From: Acinetobacter sp. ANC 4648
GTDB lineage: Bacteria; Pseudomonadota; Gammaproteobacteria; Pseudomonadales; Moraxellaceae
NCBI RefSeq assembly: GCF_002135345.1
Contig: NZ_NEGI01000006.1
Location: forward strand, 124,001 to 188,000
Reading direction: 5' to 3'
Length of the DNA stretch: 64,000 nucleotides
In this document: positions 39,410 to 52,348 of the stretch, in pieces
Layout of the letters: each line of letters starts with the position of its first letter
Numbering within the stretch: the first letter of the stretch is position 1
The notes under the pieces: generated by a model
Told to the model about the DNA's origin: nothing
The model's input: only the letters and a program-made list of their open reading frames with translations
The model's database searches: none
Program-made: the position numbers and the translations under genes

Positions 39410-40567
39410 TTATTTATTTTGATACTGAATAATGGTCGTAAACAATTCCTTACTTGCATAACTCCGAAATTGTACACTATTGCCAAAGTGCGCTTTTAAA
39501 CGCTGCTTTACATTCTCTATTGCAATACCATGTCCTTCTCTAACTGTTATTTTATCCTGTATAAACGGGTTAGTAATGACTATAGTGACTTGATTTTGCA
39601 ATATTTCAACCAGTATGCCTATTTTAGCGCTGATTATTCTTTTCTCAACGCCATGAAAAATACTATTTTCAATTAATGGTTGTAACGTTAGTAAGGGAAT
39701 TTTAACTTGTAAGAGTTGTAATGGTTGTTGGATATTCCACTCAACCTGTAAACGATCGCCCAGTCGAATTTGTTCAATCGCAATATAATGACGGCATAAT
39801 TCTATTTCCTCATTTAAGCTGACCAGTTTTAACTCTTGAAAGCTGGCTCTAAATAACCGCGAAAGATCTATCAACATTTGTTCAGCTTTATCAGGATCAA
39901 TACTGATTAAACTCACCACGCTATTCAAGCTATTAAACAAAAAGTGTGGATGTATGCGTGCCTGCATCGCTTGTATACGGGCATTCAACTCACTATTTTG
40001 TTGCAATAACCATTGCTCACGCATATAAATATAACGCAAGCAAAATGCCCCCAACAACACCCCATAACTCAGATGCAAAACTAAGTTTTCACTCAAGTTT
40101 GGCCATGACAAATTTTGTAAGCTGAAGTAAGCACCCCAGTAACCAACCAAATTTAAAATAACTGTGGTGAAAAATACGATTCCTTGCAATAAAAAAAAGC
40201 CAAAAATAGCACGAGCAATCGCACTAATTCTGTGTATTTTTTTCTGAAAAAAATCAACCAAAGCCACAAAAGCCAGCAATACCCAGTTGATATATAATAT
40301 ATATTGTACAACATGACTGGTTTTTAAGTTTCCCCATGACTGAGCTTCTGCAAGTGCGATAAGCAAAGCCAACACATTACTAGCAATGAACAATTCAATT
40401 AAATACTGCCAATTCCCTCTTTTGCTAAAAAAATAGGAATGATTAAAATTTCGTTGATTTTTTCTACTAGATTCCTTCTGTTGAACTTCGGCAAGTGAAC
40501 TCGAATTTGCTATACTCCGCTTAAACCTACTGCTTTTTATTTTACTGAGCCGACATGACCACATCAT
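39410..40567 (-). CDS. algZ: AlgZ/FimS-like sensor histidine kinase
   Basis: A 385-residue LytS-type kinase. Five or so membrane helices lie between about 52 and 180; the phospho-acceptor motif [14 protein letters not shown] follows, with H206 the likely site. The N-box [14 protein letters not shown] follows, then an ATPase domain. The only ATG starts (40567, 40564) overlap the opposite-strand argH start, giving an unusual overlap. A basic, Ser-rich N-terminal tail (about 1-45) precedes the first helix. It lies upstream of algR. Confidence 0.82.
   Translation of the reverse strand: MMWSCRLSKIKSSRFKRSIANSSSLAEVQQKESSRKNQRNFNHSYFFSKRGNWQYLIELFIASNVLALLIALAEAQSWGNLKTSHVVQYILYINWVLLAFVALVDFFQKKIHRISAIARAIFGFFLLQGIVFFTTVILNLVGYWGAYFSLQNLSWPNLSENLVLHLSYGVLLGAFCLRYIYMREQWLLQQNSELNARIQAMQARIHPHFLFNSLNSVVSLISIDPDKAEQMLIDLSRLFRASFQELKLVSLNEEIELCRHYIAIEQIRLGDRLQVEWNIQQPLQLLQVKIPLLTLQPLIENSIFHGVEKRIISAKIGILVEILQNQVTIVITNPFIQDKITVREGHGIAIENVKQRLKAHFGNSVQFRSYASKELFTTIIQYQNK
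40511..40516 (+). promoter_or_regulatory. Candidate argH -10 within algZ
   Basis: TATACT is 38 bases before the argH ATG, inside the 5' coding part of the oppositely oriented algZ. No clear -35 at the usual spacing is visible. Confidence 0.35.
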
Positions 40568-41985
40568 CTAATTCCTCAAATCCGTCACAAGCCCAAACTT
40601 CGGGTATGTGGGGCGGTCGTTTCTCTGAAGCTACTGACGCCTTTGTTGCTGAATTTACAGCATCTGTGCAATTTGACCAACGCTTTTATAAACAAGATAT
40701 TGCGGGTTCTATTGCACATGCAACGATGTTGGCCAAAGTTGGCGTACTCACTCAACAAGAACGTGATGACATCATCAACGGTTTAAACACGATTCAAACA
40801 GAAATTGAAGCAGGCAACTTTGAGTGGCGCATTGAGCTCGAAGATGTACACATGAATATTGAGTCGCGTTTAACCGACCGTATTGGTATCACAGGTAAAA
40901 AACTACATACTGGCCGTAGCCGGAACGACCAAGTCGCGACAGATATTCGTTTATATGTGCGCGATGAAATTGATGCAATTTTAAAACTACTGGAAAAATT
41001 ACAAAAAGGCATTCTGGGTTTAGCTGCGAAAAATACCGATACTATTATGCCTGGCTTTACTCATTTACAAACGGCTCAGCCTGTGACCTTTGGCCATCAT
41101 TTAATGGCGTGGTTTGAAATGTTAGTTCGTGATTCTGAGCGCTTAATTGACTGTCGTAAACGTGTCAATCGCCTACCATTAGGGTCTGCTGCGCTTGCGG
41201 GTACAACCTACCCGATTGAGCGTGCCTATACCGCTGAGCTATTAGGCTTTGAAGCTGTATGTGAAAACTCTTTAGATGCAGTTTCTGACCGTGACTTTGC
41301 GATTGAATTTAATGCTGCGGCATCGTTGATCATGATGCATTTATCTCGTATGTCTGAAGAAATGATTCTTTGGACTTCAGCTCAATTCAAATTTGTAAAC
41401 ATTCCAGATCGTTTCTGTACTGGCTCCTCAATCATGCCACAAAAGAAAAACCCAGATGTTCCTGAACTGATCCGTGGTAAAACTGGTCGTGTTTATGGCG
41501 ACTTAATGAGTCTTTTAACGCTCATGAAAGGTCAACCTTTAGCCTATAACAAAGATAACCAAGAAGATAAAGAACCATTATTTGATGCAATTGATACCGT
41601 TCGTGGTTCACTCATGGCATTTGCGGACATGATTCCAGCTCTGGTTCCAAATATCGAGATCATGCGTGAAGCAGCATTACGTGGCTTCTCAACAGCAACT
41701 GATCTCGCTGATTATTTAGTTAAAAATGGCGTAGCTTTCCGTGATGCACATGAAATTGTCGGTAAGGCTGTGGCTTTAGGTGTACAAGAAAGTAAAGATT
41801 TATCTGAACTTACGCTGGAACAGCTACAACAGTTCTCTGGCTTAATTCAAGCTGATGTATTTGAGAAAGCTTTAACTTTAGAAGCATCTGTGAATGCCCG
41901 CAATCATATTGGTGGTACTGCACCAAACCAAGTTGCAGCAGCTATTGAACGTGCTTACACTCGCTTAGAAAAACTTTACGCTTAA
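40555..41985 (+). CDS. argH: Argininosuccinate lyase
   Basis: Cleaves argininosuccinate to arginine and fumarate, the last step of arginine synthesis. 476 residues of the fumarase/aspartase superfamily, with signature [12 protein letters not shown], catalytic His in [11 protein letters not shown], and the [13 protein letters not shown] start of the conserved region at residue 18. Its ATG lies 13 bases inside the opposite-strand algZ ORF. A Ser/Thr/Asn-rich 17-residue leader precedes the conserved part. It is followed closely by yggX. Confidence 0.95.
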   Translation: MTTSSNSSNPSQAQTSGMWGGRFSEATDAFVAEFTASVQFDQRFYKQDIAGSIAHATMLAKVGVLTQQERDDIINGLNTIQTEIEAGNFEWRIELEDVHMNIESRLTDRIGITGKKLHTGRSRNDQVATDIRLYVRDEIDAILKLLEKLQKGILGLAAKNTDTIMPGFTHLQTAQPVTFGHHLMAWFEMLVRDSERLIDCRKRVNRLPLGSAALAGTTYPIERAYTAELLGFEAVCENSLDAVSDRDFAIEFNAAASLIMMHLSRMSEEMILWTSAQFKFVNIPDRFCTGSSIMPQKKNPDVPELIRGKTGRVYGDLMSLLTLMKGQPLAYNKDNQEDKEPLFDAIDTVRGSLMAFADMIPALVPNIEIMREAALRGFSTATDLADYLVKNGVAFRDAHEIVGKAVALGVQESKDLSELTLEQLQQFSGLIQADVFEKALTLEASVNARNHIGGTAPNQVAAAIERAYTRLEKLYA

Positions 41986-41995
41986 GGATTGAAAG

Positions 41996-42265
41996 ATGAC
42001 TCGACAAGTATTTTGCCGTAAATATCAAAAAGACATGGAAGGCTTAGCTTTTGCACCCTTTCCTGGCCCAAAAGGTGAAGCATTTTTTAACTCTGTTTCC
42101 AAACAAGCTTGGCAAGAGTGGTTACAACACCAAACCACACTGATTAATGAGAAACGCTTAAATGTCTTTGAACCTGAAGCTAAGCAGTTCTTAGAAGAAC
42201 AACGTGAAAAATTCTTCGCGAACGACGAAAGTGTCGAAAAAGCTGAAGGTTGGAAGCCTGAGTAA
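41996..42265 (+). CDS. yggX: Fe(2+)-trafficking/oxidative damage protein YggX
   Basis: An 89-residue YggX/Trx-like protein that supports iron-sulfur cluster repair. Conserved [11 protein letters not shown] start and [16 protein letters not shown] segment are visible; the Cys in FCRKY is the redox residue. It starts ten bases after argH, so co-transcribed. In many proteobacteria yggX follows mutY instead. Confidence 0.93.
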   Translation: MTRQVFCRKYQKDMEGLAFAPFPGPKGEAFFNSVSKQAWQEWLQHQTTLINEKRLNVFEPEAKQFLEEQREKFFANDESVEKAEGWKPE

Positions 42266-42400
42266 ATATAAAGGGAGCTCTGCTGCGTCTAAATACTATG
42301 CTTGGGCTCCACATAATCAAGTGCTTCTTTAACTTTATTTAGAACACTTAGATAAATCTGATCTGTCGTATTTTTCGATTCATATTTATATTTCAAATCA

Positions 42401-42428
42401 AAATCCTCACTTCAGTGGGGATTTTTTT
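42401..42428 (+). terminator. Terminator after yggX
   Basis: AAATCCTCAC and GTGGGGATTT pair (one G-U) around TTCA, followed by a T run. Confidence 0.75.
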
Positions 42429-42609
42429 ACATTAGGCAGCCTTTTATTATTTTTCCAACTTGTTTTATCTTAAATCAAAAAATTTTCATAAGACCTAGCT
42501 AACAAATCACTTCAATTTAATGATGCAAAATACATTTAACAATAAAAACTTACAAAGCATCACAAAATGAGCAATGACTTTTACAGATAACAGCACTATA
42601 TTAAATACA

Positions 42610-42703
42610 TAAGATTTAACAAACTAAATGTTAATTCAAAAGATATTACATTGAGTTTTAAGCTTTATTTCCTAGATTTTCCCCAAAATCTAGGAATTTT
42701 TTT
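42610..42703 (+). ncRNA. Candidate intergenic small RNA
   Basis: A plus-strand promoter-like pair, ATGACT (42574-42579) and TATATT (42597-42602) with 17-base spacing, is followed by about 95 bases with no ORF and ends in a strong terminator: CCTAGATTTT, CCCC, AAAATCTAGG, then TTTTTTT (42671-42703). The yggX terminator lies upstream, so this terminator is not needed by any annotated gene. Identity unknown. Confidence 0.45.
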
Positions 42704-42754
42704 GTCTTAATTTTCTTTAAAAGATTTTCAAATAAATAGATGTCATTTAGCAAC

Positions 42755-42784
42755 AAAAAAGCCCTGAATATTTCAAAGCTTTTT
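42755..42784 (-). terminator. Terminator after phoU
   Basis: On the minus strand AAAAGCTTTGAA and the partly complementary TTCAGGGCTTTTTT form an imperfect hairpin with a U-tract, 12 bases past the phoU stop. Confidence 0.6.
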
Positions 42785-42796
42785 AACTCTTTTTAA

Positions 42797-43522
42797 TTAA
42801 TGACTATTTTGAACCTTTTCTTCAATTTCTTCGACGCTGGTGTGACGTACATCAAAACCTTTTGCCATATAAATGACTTGCTCAGATATATTACGAGCAT
42901 GATCACCAATACGTTCTAAAGAGCGTAAGATCCACATCACATTAATCACACGACTAATATAACGAGGATCTTCAATCATATAAGTCATCAATGTCCGTGT
43001 AGCAGATTGATATTCACGATCAATGTCCGCATCCGCAAGTAATACTTTTAAGGCTTGCTCTGCATCTACCCGAGCGAATGCATCTAGCGCCTCATGAATC
43101 ATCACCCGAACTTGGTTTCCAATATGGCGCGTTTCCATATAACCGCGTGGCGACTCACCTTCTTCACATAAATTTTGGGCAATTCGGGCAATTTTTGACG
43201 CTTCATCACCAATTCGCTCTAAATCTGTATTGGCTTTACTCATAGCAATCACCATACGTAAATCAATTGCAGCAGGATGGCGACGCGCTAAAATTAGGGT
43301 TAAAGCCTCATCAATTTCACGCTCATAGCGATTGACAATATTGTCTTGAAATTGCACTTCTATGGCTAAATTCGCATTGGTATCAAGTAAAGCATGAATC
43401 GCATTCGCAACTTGTTGCTCAACTAAACCACCCATAGTCATAAATTTAGTATTTACATCTTGTAAGTCTTCATTAAATTGCGAAGAAATATGATGATTTA
43501 AAATCGGGTTGCTTGGGCTCAA
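42797..43522 (-). CDS. phoU: Phosphate-specific transport system accessory protein PhoU
   Basis: Negative regulator of the Pho response acting between PstB and PhoR. 241 residues with two repeated three-helix PhoU domains, each with the E/DxxxD metal-cluster motif (RRHPAAIDLRMVIAMSKANTDLERIGDEA; MWILRSLERIGDHARNISE). It stands alone: the pst transporter genes that often precede it are not in the window. Confidence 0.93.
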   Translation of the reverse strand: MSPSNPILNHHISSQFNEDLQDVNTKFMTMGGLVEQQVANAIHALLDTNANLAIEVQFQDNIVNRYEREIDEALTLILARRHPAAIDLRMVIAMSKANTDLERIGDEASKIARIAQNLCEEGESPRGYMETRHIGNQVRVMIHEALDAFARVDAEQALKVLLADADIDREYQSATRTLMTYMIEDPRYISRVINVMWILRSLERIGDHARNISEQVIYMAKGFDVRHTSVEEIEEKVQNSH

Positions 43523-46019
<2,497 letters not shown>

Positions 46020-46094
46020 AGTTTTAAAAAAATATTTGTCTTCCTGTAATTCTCAGTTAGGATGAAATAAGTACATTTCATTCTGATTGAGTTT

Positions 46095-46706
46095 ATGCAT
46101 ATTCTTCAACACGCAACCTATGGCCACAAAGATTTTAAAATAGAATCACGTGAATTTGTGTTTCGAGGTTTTGTTCAAGTTGAAAAAGTATGTTTTAAAC
46201 ATCGTCTATTTAATCAAGATACATATACGCCAGTCATTTCACGAGAATTGATAGCACGTAAAGAAGCTGCTGGGGTTTTAATTTACGATGATCAACAACA
46301 AAAGTTTGCTTTAATTGAACAATTCCGAGTCGGTGCAATACTAGATATTGACTCACCTTGGCAACTTGAAATTATTGCAGGCGTACTTGATGGCAATGAA
46401 TCACCAGAAAGTTGTATAAAACGAGAAAGTCTTGAAGAGTCAGGCTGTGAAGTCGATCACTTAGAACATTTATTTACTTTCTACCCTTCAGCAGGTGCCT
46501 GTAATGAAATTTTTCATTTATATAGCGCTCAAAGCAGACTCCCCTCCGAAGGTGGTATTTTTGGTATTCCAGATGAAGGTGAAAATATAAAACTACATTT
46601 AATTCAATACTCAGAACTAAATATATTATTAAATAGTAATCGTTTACGTAATGCGCCTGTTATTATGGCTTTACAGTGGCTTAAGCAACATATATCTACA
46701 TTATAA
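46095..46706 (+). CDS. nudF: ADP-ribose pyrophosphatase NudF
   Basis: A 203-residue Nudix hydrolase converting ADP-ribose to AMP and ribose-5-phosphate. The Nudix box is GVLDGNESPESCIKRESLEE, with Gly, Glu, Arg-Glu and Glu-Glu conserved; one position that is normally hydrophobic is Ser. The next gene, cpdA, is 18 bases downstream, as in other proteobacteria where nudF and cpdA sit together. Confidence 0.85.
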   Translation: MHILQHATYGHKDFKIESREFVFRGFVQVEKVCFKHRLFNQDTYTPVISRELIARKEAAGVLIYDDQQQKFALIEQFRVGAILDIDSPWQLEIIAGVLDGNESPESCIKRESLEESGCEVDHLEHLFTFYPSAGACNEIFHLYSAQSRLPSEGGIFGIPDEGENIKLHLIQYSELNILLNSNRLRNAPVIMALQWLKQHISTL

Positions 46707-46724
46707 ATGTGTCTAGGGGAAGAC

Positions 46725-47531
46725 ATGCCGACATTCAAACCACCGAACTTACAGAATAAAATTATTATTCAAATTACAGATACCCATCTCATGGATCACC
46801 CTGAGACGGAATTTGTCCATATTAATCCGGAACAAAATTTTCATGCCGTCGTAGATGATATCTTACAGCGTTTTTCGCATATAGATGCCATTGTACATAC
46901 AGGTGATTTGGCACAAATTGCCAATCCAGGAACGTACGCACGCTATCAAACCTATATGCAAAAACTTGGAATTCCTTTTTTCCAAATTCCAGGCAATCAT
47001 GACGATCTCGCGCTCTTTCCCTTTCATACCCCAAATCCCACCCCAACAGTGATTGAACTGGGTGAGTGGAGTGTTATTTTATTAAATAGCGCAGTATCAG
47101 GACAAACTGACGGTTACATTCAAACAGAGCAACTACAACAGCTGAAACAAATTCTTGAACAGCACATAAATAAAAATATTATTTTAGCCTGTCACCATCA
47201 TCCTTTTGCAATGAAATCACATTGGATCGATCAGCATCAGCTCAAAAACACAGAAGAATTTATTCAAATTTTAGAAAATTTTAACCATATCAAAGCAGTC
47301 ATTTACGGACATGTACACCAAGATTCAACCTATATATGGAATGGAATTCAATTTCTATCTAGCCCTGCAACCTGTGTACAATTTAAACCGTTTAGTCATG
47401 ATTTCGCTTTGGACGATATGGCTCCAGGTTATCGGTATTTACATTTAAAAGAAAATGGTGAGTTTGAAACTAAAGTTTTCCGACTTAAAAACTTTAGCCA
47501 AAAAATAATGCAGGAAATTTCAGGTTATTAG
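46725..47531 (+). CDS. cpdA: 3',5'-cyclic-AMP phosphodiesterase CpdA
   Basis: Hydrolyses cAMP to AMP and tunes the CRP/Vfr-type response. A calcineurin-like phosphoesterase of 268 residues. Metal ligands in order: DTHLM, HTGDLAQ, PGNHDD, CHHHP and GHVHQD. The ATG at 46725 has AGGGG upstream; an earlier ATG at 46707 precedes the SD. Nearby nudF shares the transcript. Confidence 0.87.
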   Translation: MPTFKPPNLQNKIIIQITDTHLMDHPETEFVHINPEQNFHAVVDDILQRFSHIDAIVHTGDLAQIANPGTYARYQTYMQKLGIPFFQIPGNHDDLALFPFHTPNPTPTVIELGEWSVILLNSAVSGQTDGYIQTEQLQQLKQILEQHINKNIILACHHHPFAMKSHWIDQHQLKNTEEFIQILENFNHIKAVIYGHVHQDSTYIWNGIQFLSSPATCVQFKPFSHDFALDDMAPGYRYLHLKENGEFETKVFRLKNFSQKIMQEISGY

Positions 47532-47682
47532 CTTTCCATTTGCTATTTTTTCCATTAAGTTATTGCTCCTATCAAGATATGCATTAAGTCAAATCATTGG
47601 ATTCATGGCTTTCATCTTTGGTAAAAACTCTATATGATGACGACCCCCGATGGCAACATTCTATCGGCAGCGATAAAAATAC

Positions 47683-47712
47683 TTGCATATCACCATATTT
47701 TTTGCGTATAGA
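47683..47712 (+). promoter_or_regulatory. Candidate dksA promoter
   Basis: TTGCAT (47683-47688) and TATAGA (47707-47712) with an 18-base spacer, about 28 bases before the dksA start. The downstream sequence has short ATACGTAT palindromes. Confidence 0.45.
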
Positions 47713-47740
47713 TATACGTATATGATGAGGAATGCCCTTT

Positions 47741-48271
47741 ATGGCGACTGACAACCAAAACCAAATCTTAGATGAAAAAACAGATGCTATTGTAGACGAA
47801 AAAGCTACGAAACGTGTCCGTAAAACTAAGCCAAAGGCATCAGAAGGCGGTACTACAGCAAGCCTTTTTGGTATTGAACCTTATCAACCGAAAAAAAATG
47901 AAGAGTACATGTCTGAGGGGCAACTCGAGCATTTTCGTAAAATTTTGCTTGCGTGGAAAACTGAACTCATGTCTGAAGTTGATCGCACCTTGAACACCAT
48001 GCAAGATGAATCATCTTCACTTCCCGATGTAAATGACCGTGCAACGCAAGAAGAAGAATTTGCGATTGAATTACGTACACGTGACCGTGAACGTAAATTG
48101 ATTCGTAAAATTGAACAATCGATTGAAGCTATTCAAAATGATGACTACGGTTTCTGCGAAACATGTGGTATCGAAATTGGTTTACGTCGTTTAGAAGCAC
48201 GTCCAACTGCAACTTTATGTATCGATTGTAAAACATTAGCAGAAATCAAAGAAAAGCAAAATAACGGTTAA
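47741..48271 (+). CDS. dksA: RNA polymerase-binding transcription factor DksA
   Basis: Binds RNA polymerase in the secondary channel and, with ppGpp, remodels stringent transcription. About 176 residues. The coiled-coil tip DVNDRATQEEE (Asp pair) and the C4 zinc finger CETCG...CIDC are intact. The N-terminal 55 residues are basic and disordered-looking, longer than in E. coli. ATG at 47741 has AGGA nine bases upstream; the ATG at 47732 is less likely. gluQ starts 13 bases after the stop. Confidence 0.92.
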   Translation: MATDNQNQILDEKTDAIVDEKATKRVRKTKPKASEGGTTASLFGIEPYQPKKNEEYMSEGQLEHFRKILLAWKTELMSEVDRTLNTMQDESSSLPDVNDRATQEEEFAIELRTRDRERKLIRKIEQSIEAIQNDDYGFCETCGIEIGLRRLEARPTATLCIDCKTLAEIKEKQNNG

Positions 48272-48283
48272 TTTGAGTCATTC

Positions 48284-49162
48284 ATGTTGACCCAAGATCA
48301 CCGTTATACGGGTCGGTTTGCGCCATCGCCAACCGGCCCTTTGCATTTTGGTTCTTTGATTACCGCTGTCGCTAGCTATTGCGATGCCAAAGCACAGCAA
48401 GGGACGTGGATTGTCCGCATTGAAGATACTGACATTCCTCGCATCTATCCTGGCAGTGAACAGCACATTCTACGGTGTCTGGATGCGTTCGAATTTGAAT
48501 CGGATGTTGACATTATTTTTCAGAAAGATCGCCTTGATATTTATGAACATGTCTTAACCCAGCTCAAACAAAAAAATCTCATTTATGCCTGCCAATGTAC
48601 TCGTAAAATATTAGGTCCAAATCATATCTACACAGGTACCTGCCGAGACTTAAAACTCCCTTTTGAACAGCATGCTATTCGGGTTAAAGTATCGGATCAA
48701 AATATTTGCTTCACAGATCGTTTGCAAGGCACGCATTGTTGCAATTTAAAAGAGCAACTCGGTGATTTTGTTCTCAAACGCCGCGATGGTATTATTAACT
48801 ATCAATTAGCGGTAGTCGTTGATGATTATCTGCAAGGCATGACCCATATCGTGCGTGGCGCAGACTTACTTGATAATACGGAACGTCAAATTTGGTTAGG
48901 TTCGTTACTTGGTTATCCGACGCTACAATATATGCACTTACCTTTAGCCATGAATGCTCAGGGCCAAAAATTATCAAAACAAAATTTAGCACTCGCCTTA
49001 GATATTCAAAATGCACCCAAGTTACTTCAGCATGCCATTATGGCCTTAGGGCAACGTCCAGTGGACTTAGATCAACCACACAAAATGTTGGCTCAGGCAG
49101 TCGCTCAGTGGAACATACAACATATTCCACAGGGCACTCAGATGAATGACATCTATCAATAA
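48284..49162 (+). CDS. gluQ: Glutamyl-queuosine tRNA(Asp) synthetase
   Basis: A 292-residue class I synthetase paralogue that attaches glutamate to queuosine in tRNA-Asp. The HIGH-like motif is PTGPLHFGSL and the KMSKS-like motif is KLSKQ; the zinc-binding motif CQC...Y...C is kept. It lacks the anticodon-binding domain of GluRS. The dksA-gluQ pair is conserved in gammaproteobacteria. Confidence 0.9.
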   Translation: MLTQDHRYTGRFAPSPTGPLHFGSLITAVASYCDAKAQQGTWIVRIEDTDIPRIYPGSEQHILRCLDAFEFESDVDIIFQKDRLDIYEHVLTQLKQKNLIYACQCTRKILGPNHIYTGTCRDLKLPFEQHAIRVKVSDQNICFTDRLQGTHCCNLKEQLGDFVLKRRDGIINYQLAVVVDDYLQGMTHIVRGADLLDNTERQIWLGSLLGYPTLQYMHLPLAMNAQGQKLSKQNLALALDIQNAPKLLQHAIMALGQRPVDLDQPHKMLAQAVAQWNIQHIPQGTQMNDIYQ

Positions 49163-49297
49163 GCTCATTTACCGCTGAGCTTTCAAATTAAAGCAAACTA
49201 TTTACTATAAAACTAAATGTTTTCATCCTAGTCTTTATTCTGAAACGAGAAAATTGAATCTCCGAAATTTTTGATCTATTTTGCACATGACTTCAAT

Positions 49298-49338
49298 AAA
49301 AAATGGTGTGATCACAATATGTAGTCACACCATTTTTT
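49298..49338. terminator. Bidirectional terminator between gluQ and ftsW
   Basis: AAAAAATGGTGTGA pairs with TCACACCATTTTTT across a 13-base loop. Poly-A and poly-T flanks serve both gluQ (plus) and ftsW (minus). Confidence 0.85.
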
Positions 49339-49356
49339 GCCGTAATTGAAGTAAAT

Positions 49357-50553
49357 TTAGAAACTCGATTCTTCTCTCGATGGATTAGCTTTTTGTGTGG
49401 TGACATCAATTTTTAAAATCAAACTAATCATAACGGCACACATGATTAAAGAGGATCCCCCATAACTAATAAATGGTAAAGTCAAACCTTTGGTCGGTAA
49501 CATTCCCATATTCATGCCAGCATTTACCAAAATTTGTAATAAGAAAATAATACTGATTCCGTAAGCTAAATAGCCTGCACGTAAATATTGATGCTGTAGG
49601 GCACGATGACCAATACGAATACAACATGCCAGCATCACGAAGGACAGCGTTAATACGGTTGCGATACCAAAGAAGCCAAACTCCTCCCCCAGAATCGCCA
49701 ACATAAAGTCGGTGTGTGCTTCAGGCAAATAGGACATTTTTTGGATACTATGCCCTAAACCGACACCAAACCACTCACCGCGGCCAAATGCCATCAAAGC
49801 ATTCGAGAGTTGATAACCAGTACCCAATGGATCTGCCCATGGATTCGAAAATGACATCAAACGCTCATAACGATATGGCTCAAACACAATCAAAAATACA
49901 AAGGCAGATACAATTGCGCCAAACGCAATACCAAATTGAATTAAGGGTGCTCCTGCAAGGAAGAAAACTCCTAGCATCATCGCCGCAATTACCACTGTTG
50001 CCCCTAAGTCAGGCTCAGCAATAATCAGTCCCACCGTAATCAGCATCACCGCACCTAAGCGGATTAACCCTTTGATATTATTTCGAACTTCCTCAGCCCG
50101 TCGCACCACATAATCAGCGGTAAAAATAGCCATCATGACCTTAGCGACTTCCGTCGCCTGTAAGGTAAAACCACCTATACGAATCCAGCGTGTAGACCCA
50201 TTGACCTCTGTTCCCACCAGTAATACAGCCAGCAGTAACAAAATGGTAAGCAACCAAAATGGGAAGGTATTTTTAAACCAAACATTTAATGAAATTTTAT
50301 ATACAAACAGCGCCGCCGCCGCCGCAACAACAATAGAAATTGCATGACGAATGACATAGTGAAATGGTGCTTCATGCATACGTTCTGCATAAGGCATAGA
50401 TGCTGAAGCCACCATCACAGAACCAATGCATAGCAACATAATTACACAAAAGATCAAGACATTTCGAGCAGTAAGCTCAGCTGGAATCTTTGGTAACCAC
50501 TTTTCATATACTTGATTAATTTTACTTATGGTCGTCTGAGCTAACCCAGCCAT
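49357..50553 (-). CDS. ftsW: Peptidoglycan glycosyltransferase FtsW
   Basis: SEDS-family glycan polymerase of the divisome. 398 residues with about ten membrane helices. Family elements: GSTRWIRIGGFTLQATEVAKVM, EPDLGATVV, and LPFISYGGSSL. It is 22 bases downstream of murD in the same transcript; other dcw genes are not in the window, so the cluster is interrupted here. Confidence 0.94.
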   Translation of the reverse strand: MAGLAQTTISKINQVYEKWLPKIPAELTARNVLIFCVIMLLCIGSVMVASASMPYAERMHEAPFHYVIRHAISIVVAAAAALFVYKISLNVWFKNTFPFWLLTILLLLAVLLVGTEVNGSTRWIRIGGFTLQATEVAKVMMAIFTADYVVRRAEEVRNNIKGLIRLGAVMLITVGLIIAEPDLGATVVIAAMMLGVFFLAGAPLIQFGIAFGAIVSAFVFLIVFEPYRYERLMSFSNPWADPLGTGYQLSNALMAFGRGEWFGVGLGHSIQKMSYLPEAHTDFMLAILGEEFGFFGIATVLTLSFVMLACCIRIGHRALQHQYLRAGYLAYGISIIFLLQILVNAGMNMGMLPTKGLTLPFISYGGSSLIMCAVMISLILKIDVTTQKANPSREESSF

Positions 50554-50575
50554 ATTCTATTCCTTATGATTATTC

Positions 50576-51946
<1,371 letters not shown>

Positions 51947-52030
51947 TTAAACTTGCAAAATGTTAGCACTTTGCCGATTTTATTGCTTTTTCTGTTTTAA
52001 CTTTCTGTATAGTTTTTTGTGTCAGTGCGT

Positions 52031-52058
52031 AAAAAAGCCATCATTTCTGATGGCTTTT
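52031..52058. terminator. Terminator after the feo operon
   Basis: AAAAGCCATCA and TGATGGCTTTT pair around TTTC; the minus-strand side continues in a T-run. It lies 24 bases past the stop of the small Cys-rich gene. Confidence 0.8.
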
Positions 52059-52081
52059 AAAATTTAATTCAGCAAAAAGTA

Positions 52082-52333
52082 TTATTTCCATTTCACCGCT
52101 TGGACTTCTGTCTTTTTAGGACTGTCCGATTCATCACTACTACAACCACAGCTTCCACCACAGCCCATCACTGCTGCAGGCTTTAGCCATTTGGCCAAAG
52201 CTGACCAACCTTGCTTGCTACAACTGTTTGACAAAGACATAAAAACTGAATTTGCAGTTTTTGGAAAAACCTTTTTAAACACTACAACGGCGCTCCAAAG
52301 CACCAATGCGGTAATAATCAGTAATTCAATCAT
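52082..52333 (-). CDS. Small Cys-rich membrane protein of the feo operon (DUF6587-like)
   Basis: An 83-residue protein. The first 22 residues (MIELLIITALVLWSAVVVF) are one membrane helix. A Cys-rich C-terminal part follows: Cys38, then CGGSCGCSS near 57-65. It resembles the FeoB-associated small Cys-rich proteins (DUF6587 in Acinetobacter by memory). It starts 15 bases after feoB. The Cys cluster may bind ferrous iron or a redox partner; function unproven. Confidence 0.7.
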   Translation of the reverse strand: MIELLIITALVLWSAVVVFKKVFPKTANSVFMSLSNSCSKQGWSALAKWLKPAAVMGCGGSCGCSSDESDSPKKTEVQAVKWK

Positions 52334-52348
52334 CTCAATCTCCTGCGG

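Larger units (their letters stand above)
42266..42796. other. Long intergenic region with terminators and a candidate sRNA
   Basis: A 531-base gap. It holds the yggX terminator (42401-42428), a candidate small RNA with promoter and terminator (42574-42703), and the phoU terminator (42755-42784). On the minus strand a 35-codon ORF (42289-42396) has TTG as start. No conventional gene is visible. Confidence 0.5.
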
